A stretch of DNA of 64,000 nucleotides, taken from contig CAJNDS010001224.1 in the NCBI GenBank assembly GCA_905221605.1, positions 1,309,056 through 1,373,055 of the forward strand, written 5' to 3'. Position 1 is the first letter of the stretch; each line of letters begins with the position of its first letter. Origin of the DNA: Symbiodinium natans. Lineage: Eukaryota; Sar; Dinophyceae; Suessiales; Symbiodiniaceae. The notes beneath the pieces were generated by a model. It was given only the letters and a program-made list of their open reading frames with translations, was not told where the DNA came from and made no database searches. The position numbers were made by a program, and so were the translations under genes. This document shows positions 1 to 9,700 of the stretch, one piece after another.

Positions 1-117
1 GGGTCGGGGGTGGGTGGTAGGGGGTGGGGGAAGGCTTCCAGTTATCTCGTCCGTGGACACTCGGGGTACCCATTCGACGGTGTTTCGTATGCCCCCAAAC
101 CCTGGATCCTCCCCGAG

Positions 118-181
118 GTGCAGCTGGCACTGATTTGCACCAAAGTGGTGCTGAGCCACTTGTTCGCTGTGTTGGCTGAGG
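118..181 (+). CDS. exon-like island, hydrophobic segment
   Basis: The reading frame after the acceptor-like CCGAG is open and encodes a hydrophobic stretch (VQLALICTKVVLSHLFAVLA) that could be one membrane helix; a GC donor follows (GAGG|GCGTCG). No domain is recognised. It is the first of several islands in 0.1-1.3 kb in the same orientation, which may be upstream exons of the cyclase gene beginning by 6.3 kb or a separate membrane protein. Confidence 0.35.
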
Positions 182-549
182 GCGTCGGGATAAGGATTTA
201 GGGCACCCTGTCTGGAGTAAGGATTAGAGGATTTAGGGGGTTGTTTGGGAAATGCCCCATGTCAAATATTCGCCTAGTTGGGTTTCCTTGCGAAGTGCCG
301 CAGAGGCTCTTTGTGCCACTTCTGCGCCACACCTCTTTGAGCGCAGTTCTAGCCAACGAGACGCGCCTTGCGCTCTTGAGCCTCCCTGTGCACGGAAGCA
401 CGGAACCGCAAACCCTACATCCAAGAGGATATAGATAGAACGTGCCAGAAAGCCATGGCAACGAAGCAAACCTGCTAGACTTATGCTGCACCCGCCCGAG
501 CCCCCAAACCCTGATGAGCCCTGAACCGTTGCGAACTTGGCACGGAGAG

Positions 550-668
550 GTGTCCTTATTTGGCTATCCTACAACGTGCTGGTCCTGCACCGCATGAAGA
601 TTCCGTACCAGAAACTGGGCCCCCTGGAATACCTGAATCAGCAGTTCTCGCTTCCTGGCCACAGAACG
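550..668 (+). CDS. exon-like island, membrane helix plus amphipathic tail
   Basis: Open frame from GAGAG|GTGTCC to ACG|GTGCAC (GT donor). It encodes GVLIWLSYNVLVLHRMKIPY followed by a polar segment with QKLGPLEYLNQQF. The mixture of aromatic, charged and aliphatic residues looks like real protein, but the family is not recognised. The stretch 200-545 before it shows nothing I can support beyond degenerate TTTAGGG units. Confidence 0.4.
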
Positions 669-1006
669 GTGCACCCGAAACCCTGGCCCTAAATCTCAAA
701 AGGTGCCCTATCTTGCGCCGCAGGAGTATGGCATGTTCAAGGTTGGAGGGGAGCGAGGTGGTTGGGACGTCGTTCGGGCAACCTACTTTAAAGTAGCCCC
801 CTTTTTGGGTCCTCTATTGCAAAACAGGATGGTTCATCAGAGTGAGTATGCGCGGCTGACAGTTGTTAGGATTTTGGGGTTAGGGTCATACAGGGGTCGT
901 AATAGTTTCGACTAGTCTTCCCCTATGGTCCCTATAAAATATTCCCCTCCAAAAACCCTGTTTTAATTGTTAAGCCCCCATATTATTTGGGGGGTGAGGG
1001 GTGAAG

Positions 1007-1072
1007 GTGTCAACAAGTTCGACCACATCGGGGCCGTATGTGATGTAGAGGTCTTGCAGTATGATCGCCAGT
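1007..1072 (+). CDS. exon-like island, unknown protein
   Basis: Preceded by GTGAAG and open to a TAG at 1070. The readable frame gives VNKFDHIGAVCDVEVLQYDR. It lies between a degenerate inverted repeat (about 900-990) and a CCCTAAA array (1083-1145). Short, so open frame alone is weak evidence. Confidence 0.35.
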
Positions 1073-1158
1073 AGTTTTCTAAACCCCCTAAACCCCCAAA
1101 CCCTAAACCCTAAACCCCAAACCCCAAACCCTAAATCCTAAACCTCACCACCCCCTAG

Positions 1159-1284
1159 GCTGGTGTTCATGGTGGCCTTCTTCATTATCATGAACATCCA
1201 CCCGCTGACCTTCCACAACTCTCTGGTCTTTCTGCCCTTGGCCTTCATCTTCATGCTGCCCCTGGGGCTGGCAGGGAAGAGCTC
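1159..1284 (+). CDS. exon-like island, two hydrophobic segments
   Basis: Starts after CCCCTAG and is open for 42 codons. It encodes a strongly hydrophobic stretch containing FMVAFFIIMNIHPL and SLVFLPLAFIFMLPLGLAG, compatible with one long or two short membrane helices. Flanked by a CCCTAAA array upstream and a poly-G tract downstream (1289-1309). It may belong to the membrane portion of the cyclase or to another multi-pass protein; family not recognised. Confidence 0.45.
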
Positions 1285-1481
1285 TTTTTTGGGGGGGGGG
1301 GGGGGGGGGAACCCTGAAGCCTAAACCGTAAACCCTTACCCCCCCCCCCGCCCAGATTGTTTAGGGTTTAGGGTTTAGGGCTCAGGGTTTTTCAGCCTCT
1401 GAGTCCAGGCCTTTTTTGTCGGGAGCTTTCGAAAGAGATGATCCTCGACCCAAACCCTAAACCCGAAACCGCGCCACGCAT

Positions 1482-1580
1482 ACAGAGGCTCCAATACCTT
1501 TTTATCAGGGAATATTCCTTAAACCATCCTGGTATGTTTTAAGGAACATTCCTTAATTAAGGGGTAGTGGAGTGTCTGGG
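1482..1580. mobile_element. MITE-like element, family D
   Basis: Inverted-repeat element whose ends resemble CCCAGAGAGCCCAATACCCC and its complement, with an internal AAGGAATAT..CCTTAAACCAT core. This copy is diverged at its left end (AGAGGCTCCAATACC). Better copies lie at 16647, 28997 and 30399. Confidence 0.7.
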
Positions 1581-1721
1581 TATCTTCCCAAAGGTTAGCC
1601 TCTGGTTCCCGCTGAACCTGACCGACGTTTTCAAACCTGTATCCCGCATCAGCATTAGAAGTATAGGCCCGGCAAAAAAGCAAAGCCACCAAGCCCCTTA
1701 AGCTTGGGATTCTCCCGAAAC

Positions 1722-1806
1722 ATCCGAACAGTCCTTAGTAGGGAATAGAAGAGGGTGTACAATGATCCCTATGAAGGGCTGCTAGTAGGAGGGGGAACAT
1801 CCCAAC
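1722..1806. mobile_element. MITE-like element, family C (diverged)
   Basis: Matches the family C pattern: an outer arm ending GGGGGAACATCCCAA and an inner AGTCCTTA..ATGAAGG. The left arm is largely degraded. Intact copies are at 4455 and 61527. Confidence 0.55.
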
Positions 1807-1921
1807 CCCTAAGCCCTAAACGGTCGAAGTGGGCGGGAGCACTTGCGGAGGATTTGGGATTCGAGCGAGCGAGAGAGAGAGAGAGAGACCTTTGACTCTT
1901 GACATGCTTCATTATGGTAAC

Positions 1922-1949
1922 CCTAATGTTGGACCTGCTTTAATAAGTT

Positions 1950-1986
<37 letters not shown>

Positions 1987-2524
1987 AACAGTCGCGACCC
2001 TGAATAAAAAAAGACCCCAAACAGTCAGGGGGGGGGGGGGTCCGGAGCCCGGAGGCCTCCCTAAGCTACCCCCCGACCCTGGAAAGGTCGAGGCTTCAGG
2101 CTTCAAGTACCCTTCTTCTCGAGAAAGCTTATGCCTTCCTGAAAACCGAAGGACTGAGCCCCTGGCCCCGGGAGACTTGCATTATAGCGGGCCCCCAAAC
2201 AAAGGTATTAAAGTGTGTCCGGAGGCCTCCGTAAGGTACCCCCTTTCCGGATATGATTCGCCTATGGAATCATCTAGTTTTAAGTAAGGAATTTATAAAG
2301 AAAAGGCGCCCTGAAAAAAGAAGATTGTCGGAGATCCTGGACAGGTCGAGGCTTCAGGCTTCAAGTATCTCTCCTTCTCGAGAACCTTATGCCTTCCTCA
2401 AAAAAACAGTCACGGCCCGAAAACTTTTCATTATAGCGGACCTTCAAAACAAAGGGTCCAGATCCGGAATAGCCGAAAAACTTTTCATAATAGCGGCCCC
2501 CTAGAATATTGCGGGTGCAACATT
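1922..2524. mobile_element. family K element, about 600 bp, TAATGTTG...CAACATTA ends
   Basis: Bounded by TAATGTTGGACCTGCTTTA at the left and GGGTGCAACATTA at the right, the same ends as the elements at 17387 and 33066. It contains long poly-C and poly-G tracts and an internal duplication: a block beginning AGGTCGAGGCTTCAGGCTTC occurs at about 2085 and again at about 2343. The proline-rich open frame across the poly-C tract is a by-product of composition, not a gene. Confidence 0.7.
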
Positions 2525-3100
2525 AAACCCAAAACCCTAAGCCCTAAGCCCTAAACCCTAAACCCTAAACCCTAAACTTTGCTGGCTCGCCGTGGCGACT
2601 TGCACTTGGCAGTTGGCGCCCTAAACCCTAAGCCCTAAGAAGCCCTCACAAGTCCAAAAGGGCCCCAAGAAGCCCCAAAGGCCCCAAAACCCTAAGCTCT
2701 CAACCACAAAACCCCTAAACCCCCAAACCCTAAACCCTGCCCTAAACCCTAAACCCCTAAACTCCTAAACCCCCAAACCCTAAGCTCTCAACCCCTAAAC
2801 CCTTAAGCCCCCAAACCCCAAAACCCCTAAACCCCCAAACCCTAAGCTCTCAACCCCTAAACCCCTAAACCCTCAAACCCTAAGCTTCCAACCCCAAAAC
2901 CCCTAAGCCCCCAAACCCTAAGCTCTCAACCCCTAAACACCCAAACCCCCAAACCCTAAGCTCTCAACCCCTAAACCCCTAAGCCCCCAAACCCTAAGCT
3001 CTCAACCCCAAAACCCCTAAACCCTCAAACCCTAAACTCTCAAACCCCAAAATCCCTCAACCCCCAAACCCTAAACTCTCAACCCCTACTCTGTAAGCCC
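2521..3100 (+). repeat. degenerate CCCTAAA/CCCTAAG tandem block
   Basis: About 580 bp of C-rich-strand telomere-like repeats. From about 2690 it becomes a higher-order repeat in which CCCTAAGCTCTCAACCCCTA recurs roughly every 36-45 bp. No coding sequence seen apart from a possible 14-codon open stretch at 2577-2620. Confidence 0.9.
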
Positions 3101-3306
3101 TCAAGCCCTGGCCAGGTTCAGGGACAACACGCCCCTGTACGTCTCGGGGGTGGGCAGGGCTCCCCGTCTGCACCCCCCGTGTCGGGGTGGGGGCTTAGGG
3201 TTTAGGGTTTGGGGTTTAGGGTTAGGGGTTTAGGGTTTAGGGTTTGGGGTTTGGGGTTTGGGGTTCAGGGTTTGGGGTTCAGGGTTTAGGGTCTAGGGTT
3301 GGGGAG

Positions 3307-3382
3307 ATGTGCTGTGCCTTGAGAGCCGCAACTTCCATCCCCGGCCGACTGCCCAAGCCCAGATGCAAGAAGGGTTGGGGAG
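3307..3382 (+). repeat. two-copy unique segment shared with 51590
   Basis: The block GAGAGCCGCAACTTCCATCC followed by CGGCCGACTGCCCAAGCCC and a GATGCAA tail is nearly identical to 51590-51655. One frame is open here (ESRNFHPRPTAQAQMQEGLG), so it may be an exon duplicated with its flanks. In both places the segment runs into telomere-like repeats. Confidence 0.6.
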
Positions 3383-4194
3383 AGTCCTGGCCCCTAAACC
3401 CTAAACCCTAAACCCTGAACCCTAAACCCTAAACCATAAACCTTAAAAGGTCGTGGGTTGGCCCCCATGTCTGCTTCGCACGCGCGCGCGCGCGCCCCTG
3501 AAGTCCAGAGAGCGGGCTGAGGTCCCAGAAAACCCCATACCATGCCGGTCAGTTCAGAGGGATGTCAATGTCCGGGAAAGAGGAGTTATCCAGGAAGATG
3601 GGGTGTTGGTGGGTCTTCGACGCCAGGCGATACAAACCATCGCAAACCAAAACCCGAAACTAAACAGCAAAAAATTAGGTGCCCGAGTTGCGCAGCCTTG
3701 CTTTTGACACGCCGCACCTGGTTGCGCGCAGCCGGAGGCTCCCAATGCCCTTCAATGAGTGAAGCTATCCCCCGAATCACAGCAGGACCCCTGCACAGAT
3801 TCCAAGAACCTTCCTGAATCAAGGGATTCAAGGGCTATAGTGGTAGACCCTAAACCCTAAACCCTAAACCCCAAACCCCAAACCCTAAACCCTAAACCCT
3901 ATACCGGTCCCTGAGCCGTCACCCTTCAGCCGGCTGCGGAGAGCTGCAGCAACAAGAGCACCACGGCTTGCGTCGGAAGCCGATGAGTAGGGTCGGGGGT
4001 TTAGGGTTTGGGGTTTAGGGTTTAGGGTTTGGGGTTTGGGGTTTAGGTTTAGGTCTTTTGCTGGTGTCTGAAACCCCAAGCCCTAGTATAGGGGGGTCGG
4101 AAGAATCACAAATAGTACTCCCAGTGGGCCCCTTTTCAAGTATACTACAATAATCCTCAAAACCCCAACCCTTAACAGCCAAAAAGTTGCCTCA

Positions 4195-4605
4195 GGTTGT
4201 GTTTGTTTGCACTGCCATCCTCACCGCGATCCTCTCGTACTTGGGGGAGCGACCGGGCTGCCTGTTGGGTGTTGCCTGGGCTGGGCTGGGATTAGGGTTT
4301 AGGGTTTTGGGTTTTGGGTTTTGGGTTTTGGGTTGAGACTGTTTCCCCTTAGCTGGGCGGAAGAGGATCTTTTTAATCCCGGCGCCGGCTTCACAGGGTT
4401 TATCGACCAACTGTCAGACCCCAGTGAAGTACCCGTCTTCCCAAAGGGTTTAGGTTGGGATGTTCCCCCTTATACTAACAGTCCTTAATCGGGACTATAG
4501 TGCCCCCCAGAGAGCTAGCATAAGGGGGAACGTCCCAATTTTTTTTAGGGTTAGCAAGCGCGCAGTCTGCAACCAGGCACTTAGAGAGAGCCCTGGCGCA
4601 AAAGG
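4195..4605 (+). CDS. three consecutive exon-like islands
   Basis: Island one (about 4195-4289) encodes a hydrophobic segment VVFVCTAILTAILSYLGERP. The next ~60 bp are TTAGGG/TTTTGGG repeats ending in the acceptor-like TTTCCCCTTAG. Island two (4352-4444) encodes WAEEDLFNPGAGF and LSDPSEVPVFPK. It is followed by a family C element (4455-4538). Island three (about 4550-4605) follows TTTTTTTTAG and encodes ASAQSATRHLERALAQK. If real, one intron here is simply a telomere array and the next is a MITE. No domain recognised; possibly upstream cyclase exons. Confidence 0.4.
4455..4538. mobile_element. MITE-like element, family C
   Basis: Near-palindrome: TTGGGATGTTCCCCCTTATA at the left and its complement (TAAGGGGGAACGTCCCAA) at the right, with inner CAGTCCTTAAT and a TATAGTGCCCCC core. 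It lies between two exon-like islands. Confidence 0.8.
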
Positions 4606-4889
4606 GGTATTGAGTTGGGTTATGGGGAGTATTTTAAGGGTTTCTAGGGGATACCAAGCATGCCCTACATACAATCTTTAACGACACATGAGGCACACGG
4701 GCCCTTGCCTGATCTTGTTCCGACTTCAAGCTGCGTCTCTGGCTAAAAAAACGAGGTTCCTAAGCGGAGCCCTTCACAGAAGTATGAGAGCTCTAAACTC
4801 AATCCCGAAAACCACATCTTGGAAAATGACATGGTATCGAGGTAAAGTATGTTTTAATGATGTCAATGTTGTAAGAAAACGAACTAATG

Positions 4890-4992
4890 TATGGGTGGTT
4901 GTCAAAATTATGGTCCCTTCTTGGATCCCCATTAGAATACGGCACCTCGTATTTAGGGTACCCCAACAGGGATCATAATTTTGACAGCCGAC
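4890..4992. mobile_element. MITE-like element, family E
   Basis: Inverted ends ATGGGTGGTTGTCAAAATTA and AATTTTGACAGCCGACC. The copy at 51867-51971 has the same ends and internal GGATCCC...TAGGGTACCCC layout. The open frame of 4688-4978 reads through it and is not credited as a gene. Confidence 0.75.
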
Positions 4993-4996
4993 CAAG

Positions 4997-5155
4997 TATA
5001 TATATGTATATAATTATAATTATATATATATATATATACATATATACATGTATATATATATACGTATATATATATATATATATGTATACATATATGTATA
5101 TATATATATGTATATATATATATGTATATATATATATGTATATATATATATGTAT
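4997..5155. repeat. (TA)n/(GTATA)n microsatellite
   Basis: About 160 bp of TATA/GTATA repeats; all open frames here (I/Y-rich) are artefacts of the repeat. Confidence 0.95.
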
Positions 5156-5263
5156 GTCAATGCACATAAACGCCTGGAAGTCCCGGGCTTCACTGCCCAG
5201 GCAGTCGAGCCGAGCCCTCTTCAAGTCCAAGAAGAAGGCCGCGACAAGCCACTTCCTATGGTT

Positions 5264-5354
5264 GGGTTTAGGGTTTAGGGTTTAGGGTTTAGGGTTTGGG
5301 GTTTAGGGTTTAGGGTTTAGGGTTTAGGGTTTAGGGTTTAGGGTTTAGGGTTTA
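5264..5354 (-). repeat. TTTAGGG array
   Basis: About 13 near-perfect TTTAGGG units directly following an exon-like island (about 5203-5262; [19 protein letters not shown]). Confidence 0.95.
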
Positions 5355-5399
5355 GTCCCGCCCCCCCTCCCCCTCCCTTTCCTGCGATGTGCATGAGAG

Positions 5400-5590
5400 A
5401 GCCCGCAAAATATTCTTCGCGTAGAAGGGTAGTACTGGGATCATTTTCTTTGATTTTTTCTCTTGGGTTCTTGAGAACCCCCCCCCAAAAAAATACACGA
5501 ATATTCTTCCTTATAAGGGTAATGCAGGGATGGTTATTTTTTTTGTGGAGGGGGTGGTCTTACGAAAATAGTAGTTGGGGGGTTCAAAAA
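5400..5590. mobile_element. two partial family J elements
   Basis: Two successive blocks carry the J core (ATATTCTTC.T.TA.AAGGG.A and GGGATNATTTTTTTTG) and flanking CCCCCCC and GGGGGG tracts. Complete copies lie at 17686, 21200, 32942 and 53225. Confidence 0.55.
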
Positions 5591-5699
5591 AAACAAAAAA
5601 AAGTAGTTTCGGGCTTGCGCTTGATCTTGGCAGCCTGGTGGCGCCTTTGGCTTTGTTTTTGGAGTCCTAGGTTCCGCAATTAGAGTAACCAACCCTTAG

Positions 5700-6300
5700 G
5701 GGTTTAGGGTTTAGGGTTTAGGGTCCTTATGAAGCATTGCACATGAGGTCTTTGAGAGCCAAGCTTTATTAACGTTGGGTCTACAAGCATACTCCCCGAA
5801 GAGCCATTCAAACAAGGCATGAAACAGAACTTGAACTATAGTAAACTCAGAGTCCCTGGTAGCTCGCTTGCGAATGCAGATAGGCTAGGGATAGCAAGCT
5901 GCTTCAAGCGATACAACGTTTAGGTTTAGGCAAGCATCGAATATGGAGGCCGATCGATTGGAGTCTTGGTGGCCTTTATCACTTATATCAAGATCATAAA
6001 GGGATGAAGAAGCAGCCCCGAAGTTTCAAAGCCGTGAGAAACAGAAAGACAACCAATGCCTGTTAGTTGCGAACACTGCAGGATGAGCTTTCCATACTAA
6101 GTAAGGAGTTTGGACTGCAGCTAGGCTATGAGATTTGAAGCAGCCGAAGGAAGTGCGGCATTACGGAATTTCCTGAAAATATCTGTGGACCCCCACATGG
6201 ACCACACATGAATGCTGGGATTTCTACTACGAAATTGGTTAGGGTTTCGGGTTTAGGGTTTAGGGTTTAGGGTTCGAGTCTCGGAAGGGATCAAGACCAT
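5700..6300. other. non-coding interval
   Basis: A short TTTAGGG array (5700-5723), about 500 bp of A/T-richer unique sequence with no convincing open frame, and another array (6239-6272). I see no gene here. Confidence 0.5.
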
Positions 6301-6303
6301 AAG

Positions 6304-6425
6304 GCCCCGTAGATGCAGTGGTTTCGCACGGCAGCGCAAACGCGGCCTGCTCCAAAACTGCAGTGCAGGTCAAAGAGAGCACGCGCCGCATCGAGGGCAT
6401 CCTCCAAACGCTGATGCCCGCGGAG
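6304..6425 (+). CDS. cyclase exon L (pre-catalytic linker helix)
   Basis: Acceptor CATAAG|GC; donor GAG|GTGCTG. Encodes a polar helix ending RRIEGILQTLMPAE, which matches the I-L-x-x-L-M/L-P-x-x-V linker just N-terminal to class III cyclase domains. Reading on past the donor meets TAG at 6453, which fits an intron starting at 6426. Confidence 0.6.
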
Positions 6426-6706
6426 GTGCTGGAGACGCCACGAAGACTCAATTAGTTTTTTATTTTATTGTTATTTTTTTAATGGCCTTGGGTTTAGGCC
6501 CAGGCTTAAACGGTTACAGGCTTTGGCGGGGTCTGTAGGGAGGCGCCTTACTCCGAAATTAGGGAGCAGCTCCAAACAATATAAGGTAAATATATATATA
6601 TATATATATATTTATTTATTTATATAGGCATACAGATGTACTTAGATGTGTGTATAAATGCAAACAAATATGAATCATCATATGTATATATATATATATC
6701 CACATG

Positions 6707-6737
<31 letters not shown>

Positions 6738-9700
6738 TTATTTTTTTATAAATTATACATATGGGGTTTGGGTTTGTCGGTTAGGGTTCCTCATTTGAGG
6801 GATGGTTTAGGGTTGAGGGTTGAGGGTTTAGTGCTAGAGGGTCTAAGCTCCCACTCCTTTTTGTTTCAAGCCTTTTGTGAGTGTACGGTCATCATGACTA
6901 TCACGATTACACTGATTTGGGCACTATTTCTACCACTTCTCTATACATTTACTCGGATTTCTACGATTACTACTTTGGGTCGTCAACGTACGAAAAACTC
7001 ATAGTATTGCAAGTCTCGGGGCTCTGTCCCCTGCACTGTTGCAACCAACACCTGCCACATCAAAACCCCTAAACCCTAAACCCCTAACCCCTAAAACCCT
7101 AAGACTCAAAACTCTAAACCCCTAAAACCTAAAACCCGAACACCCTAAAACCCTAAAACCCCAAAACCCGAAGCCCTGAAACCCGAAACATGAAGATACG
7201 CTCTTCGAGTGCGATATGAAAGGGTGTGGTGGAGCAGCTGGACAGTTAACCTCCCCACGCATTCTCACACATGCCCTTTCGATAGCCGACACCCAGAATC
7301 TCTCCAGGGAGAGGGAGATAGATCTTGCAACATGGGGGGTTTCCGAACATAGGGGACCTGTTTTGGGGGTTCCAATAAGGCTTGTACTTTTGGGGGGATT
7401 TTGTAACAGTATAGGGGCTTCCCTAGTTGTGGGAGGTTGGCCATATATACATTATGGACGTTGTCTTTTGTACGCTTCCAGCTTATGCATGTTGACCGCG
7501 GATAGGTCATTATCGAAGCGCTCGTCTTGTACGCGTCCCGAAGACTCACATTGAGGCTGTGACGTATTCGATACTGCCAATTACCAACCGCAATACCATA
7601 ACCCTAAACCGTAAACCCCAGACCACAGAGCCACAGAATCCGTGCCGCCTGCTTGTGCAAGTGCAGGCGTCCTGTCAAGAATGAAGTTAGCATGCGGAGC
7701 CGAGCGAGAAACCCTAAACCGGAAAGCCGTGTCTCCTGCACGGCAGCCTCATTTGCGCAGGTGTGGCAGATATGTGAAAGTACCGATCAGTCATGATGCA
7801 GTAGTGTGTCCGTGATAGAACCTATCATAAGTGTTTGTGCTTCATATGACACAGCCCATAAAAGCGAATAACCACGGGGTTGGTACCCCTTCTCCTGCAA
7901 CTCTTGCTCAGGCGGGGTCAAGCCAAGCACAACTTTCATACACGCTGCTAGCTAGCAGACAATGGCTGGTCGGAATCCCAACTTAGCCGAGCTGGATGAT
8001 CTCGTGAGGGTGATGTGTGGGGACGATGGGCAACCAACAGGTGAAGAAGTTGTATGTGACCTTGATGTTGACAAGCTGCATAATGGTAAACCTGTGTGGC
8101 GCTTGAGCTTGTGGCATAGCTACTGCTGGGTTGGCAGCCGCAATGATGGCTTCTGGGCCCTCGCGAACCTACACAGCACCACCGACGACGGGGAAGCGAC
8201 TTGCATCGTGTTTGACATGCCTGAAGAAGCGGGTGGAAGTGATGACACATACCCACCACTTGGACCATGGATCCGAGGACGTCCATGGGATCGGTCTCGC
8301 ACGTTTCCACACGGTGTTGCCCAGTACATCTTGGAGCGCCGCCCACGGTCATGATGATTGGTGGCGTTGCTACCTGTGCAACAGATGCAACTGTAGAGCG
8401 ATGCCGAAAAGTAGGCAGCGCCGCTCGTCGACATGTTCGTGCACTGCAGTGATTCTGGGCTTTCATCGTTCCCAGACGACACTCCTCCACCTCCACATCC
8501 TAAACCTACAGGAGGGAAGACTGGACGAGACAGAAACCCAAACCCAAACCCTATTATAAACTCTATGTTTTTTCCGGAATGAGTCCCCCCCTACACCCTA
8601 AACCCAAAACCATAATTCCTAAACCTGCAATGTGGCCTGAGTGTCAGCTAGGCGGTCGGGTGTTTGCGCAGCCGCCAAAACACTGAGGCTCCACAAGCTC
8701 GGCCCAGGCGCAGGGGCCGGGGTTTGGGTGGCTTTAGGGTTTAGGGTTTCATGGTTTTGGGTTTAGGGTTGAGGGTTGAGGGTTTGGGTTTAGGGGTCTT
8801 CTGGCTCTCTATTCGGTATAGGAAGGGTAAGTATTGCAAGTTATGCTACGCCTGTTATGCATACCATGCGCATGTTGAGTATCTTGATAGGAGAACGTGC
8901 TTCAGCATGATCATGAGGGCATCGTTGTTATGACAACGTTGAGCAGTGATGATACTCCTACTCCTGCAAAAGGACTCTGCCCCTCAACCCTAAACCCTAA
9001 ACCCTCAAAAGCAACCCTAAACCCTAAACCCTAAAATCCTAAATCCCAGCCCAAACAACCAAGGCATAACGTCAAGCTCGAAGGCCTAACGTCACGTTCA
9101 GGGCTGCGGTCGTGGGACCCGACGCACGAATGCCAAGTCAGAAGTGAACGGATTTAGGGTTTAGGGTTTAGGGTTTGCCACCCTGAACACTTCTTGTCAT
9201 TGCCTTTTTTGGCCCGGTTATCGACTCAATATTGGACAAAGAAGAACCGCAGACCCCAAACCCTAAGCCCTAAACCCTAGAACCTAAACCCTAAACCCTA
9301 AACCCTGAACCGTACTAACTTAGGGTCGACTAAAAGGCTCAATTGTGTAGGTATATACGGGATGTAGGGTTGTAAGCCTGGCAACTATACGTTTAGCCCT
9401 GCTTAAGGTGCTTACAACCTGTTACTACCCACCTTAAAGCCTAAACCCTAACCCTACTTATAACTTATAACTACCTGTGAACCTCAAAGAGGGGCGTGCT
9501 TACAAGCTCCTTTTGACTTAACCCAACTTACTAGCCCGACCTACTACGTCAAAAGACCTGCCAAGTAGGGTTACAGTAAACTCCAGAAAGTTGGAACATG
9601 GGTTTTTTTTGGACGATTAGAGCTGGGATTCCCTTTAGTATGCCTTTTGGGGTATGGGGACAAGTATGTTCCAACCTTTGGGAGTTTGCTGTACTACGAA

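Noticed and set aside
1829-2504. Open frames rich in proline across the poly-C tract and downstream
   Set aside because: They lie wholly inside a family K element with TAATGTTG/CAACATTA ends; composition explains the frames.
4688-4978. 96-codon frame
   Set aside because: Its last third is a family E element and the rest is A/T-rich with no splice-site or domain support.
4887-5285. I/Y-rich frames on both strands
   Set aside because: Translation of a TATA microsatellite.
6871-7003. Hydrophobic frame resembling a membrane helix
   Set aside because: T-rich DNA gives hydrophobic translations by chance; it would also fall between the cyclase linker and catalytic domain, where no helix is expected.
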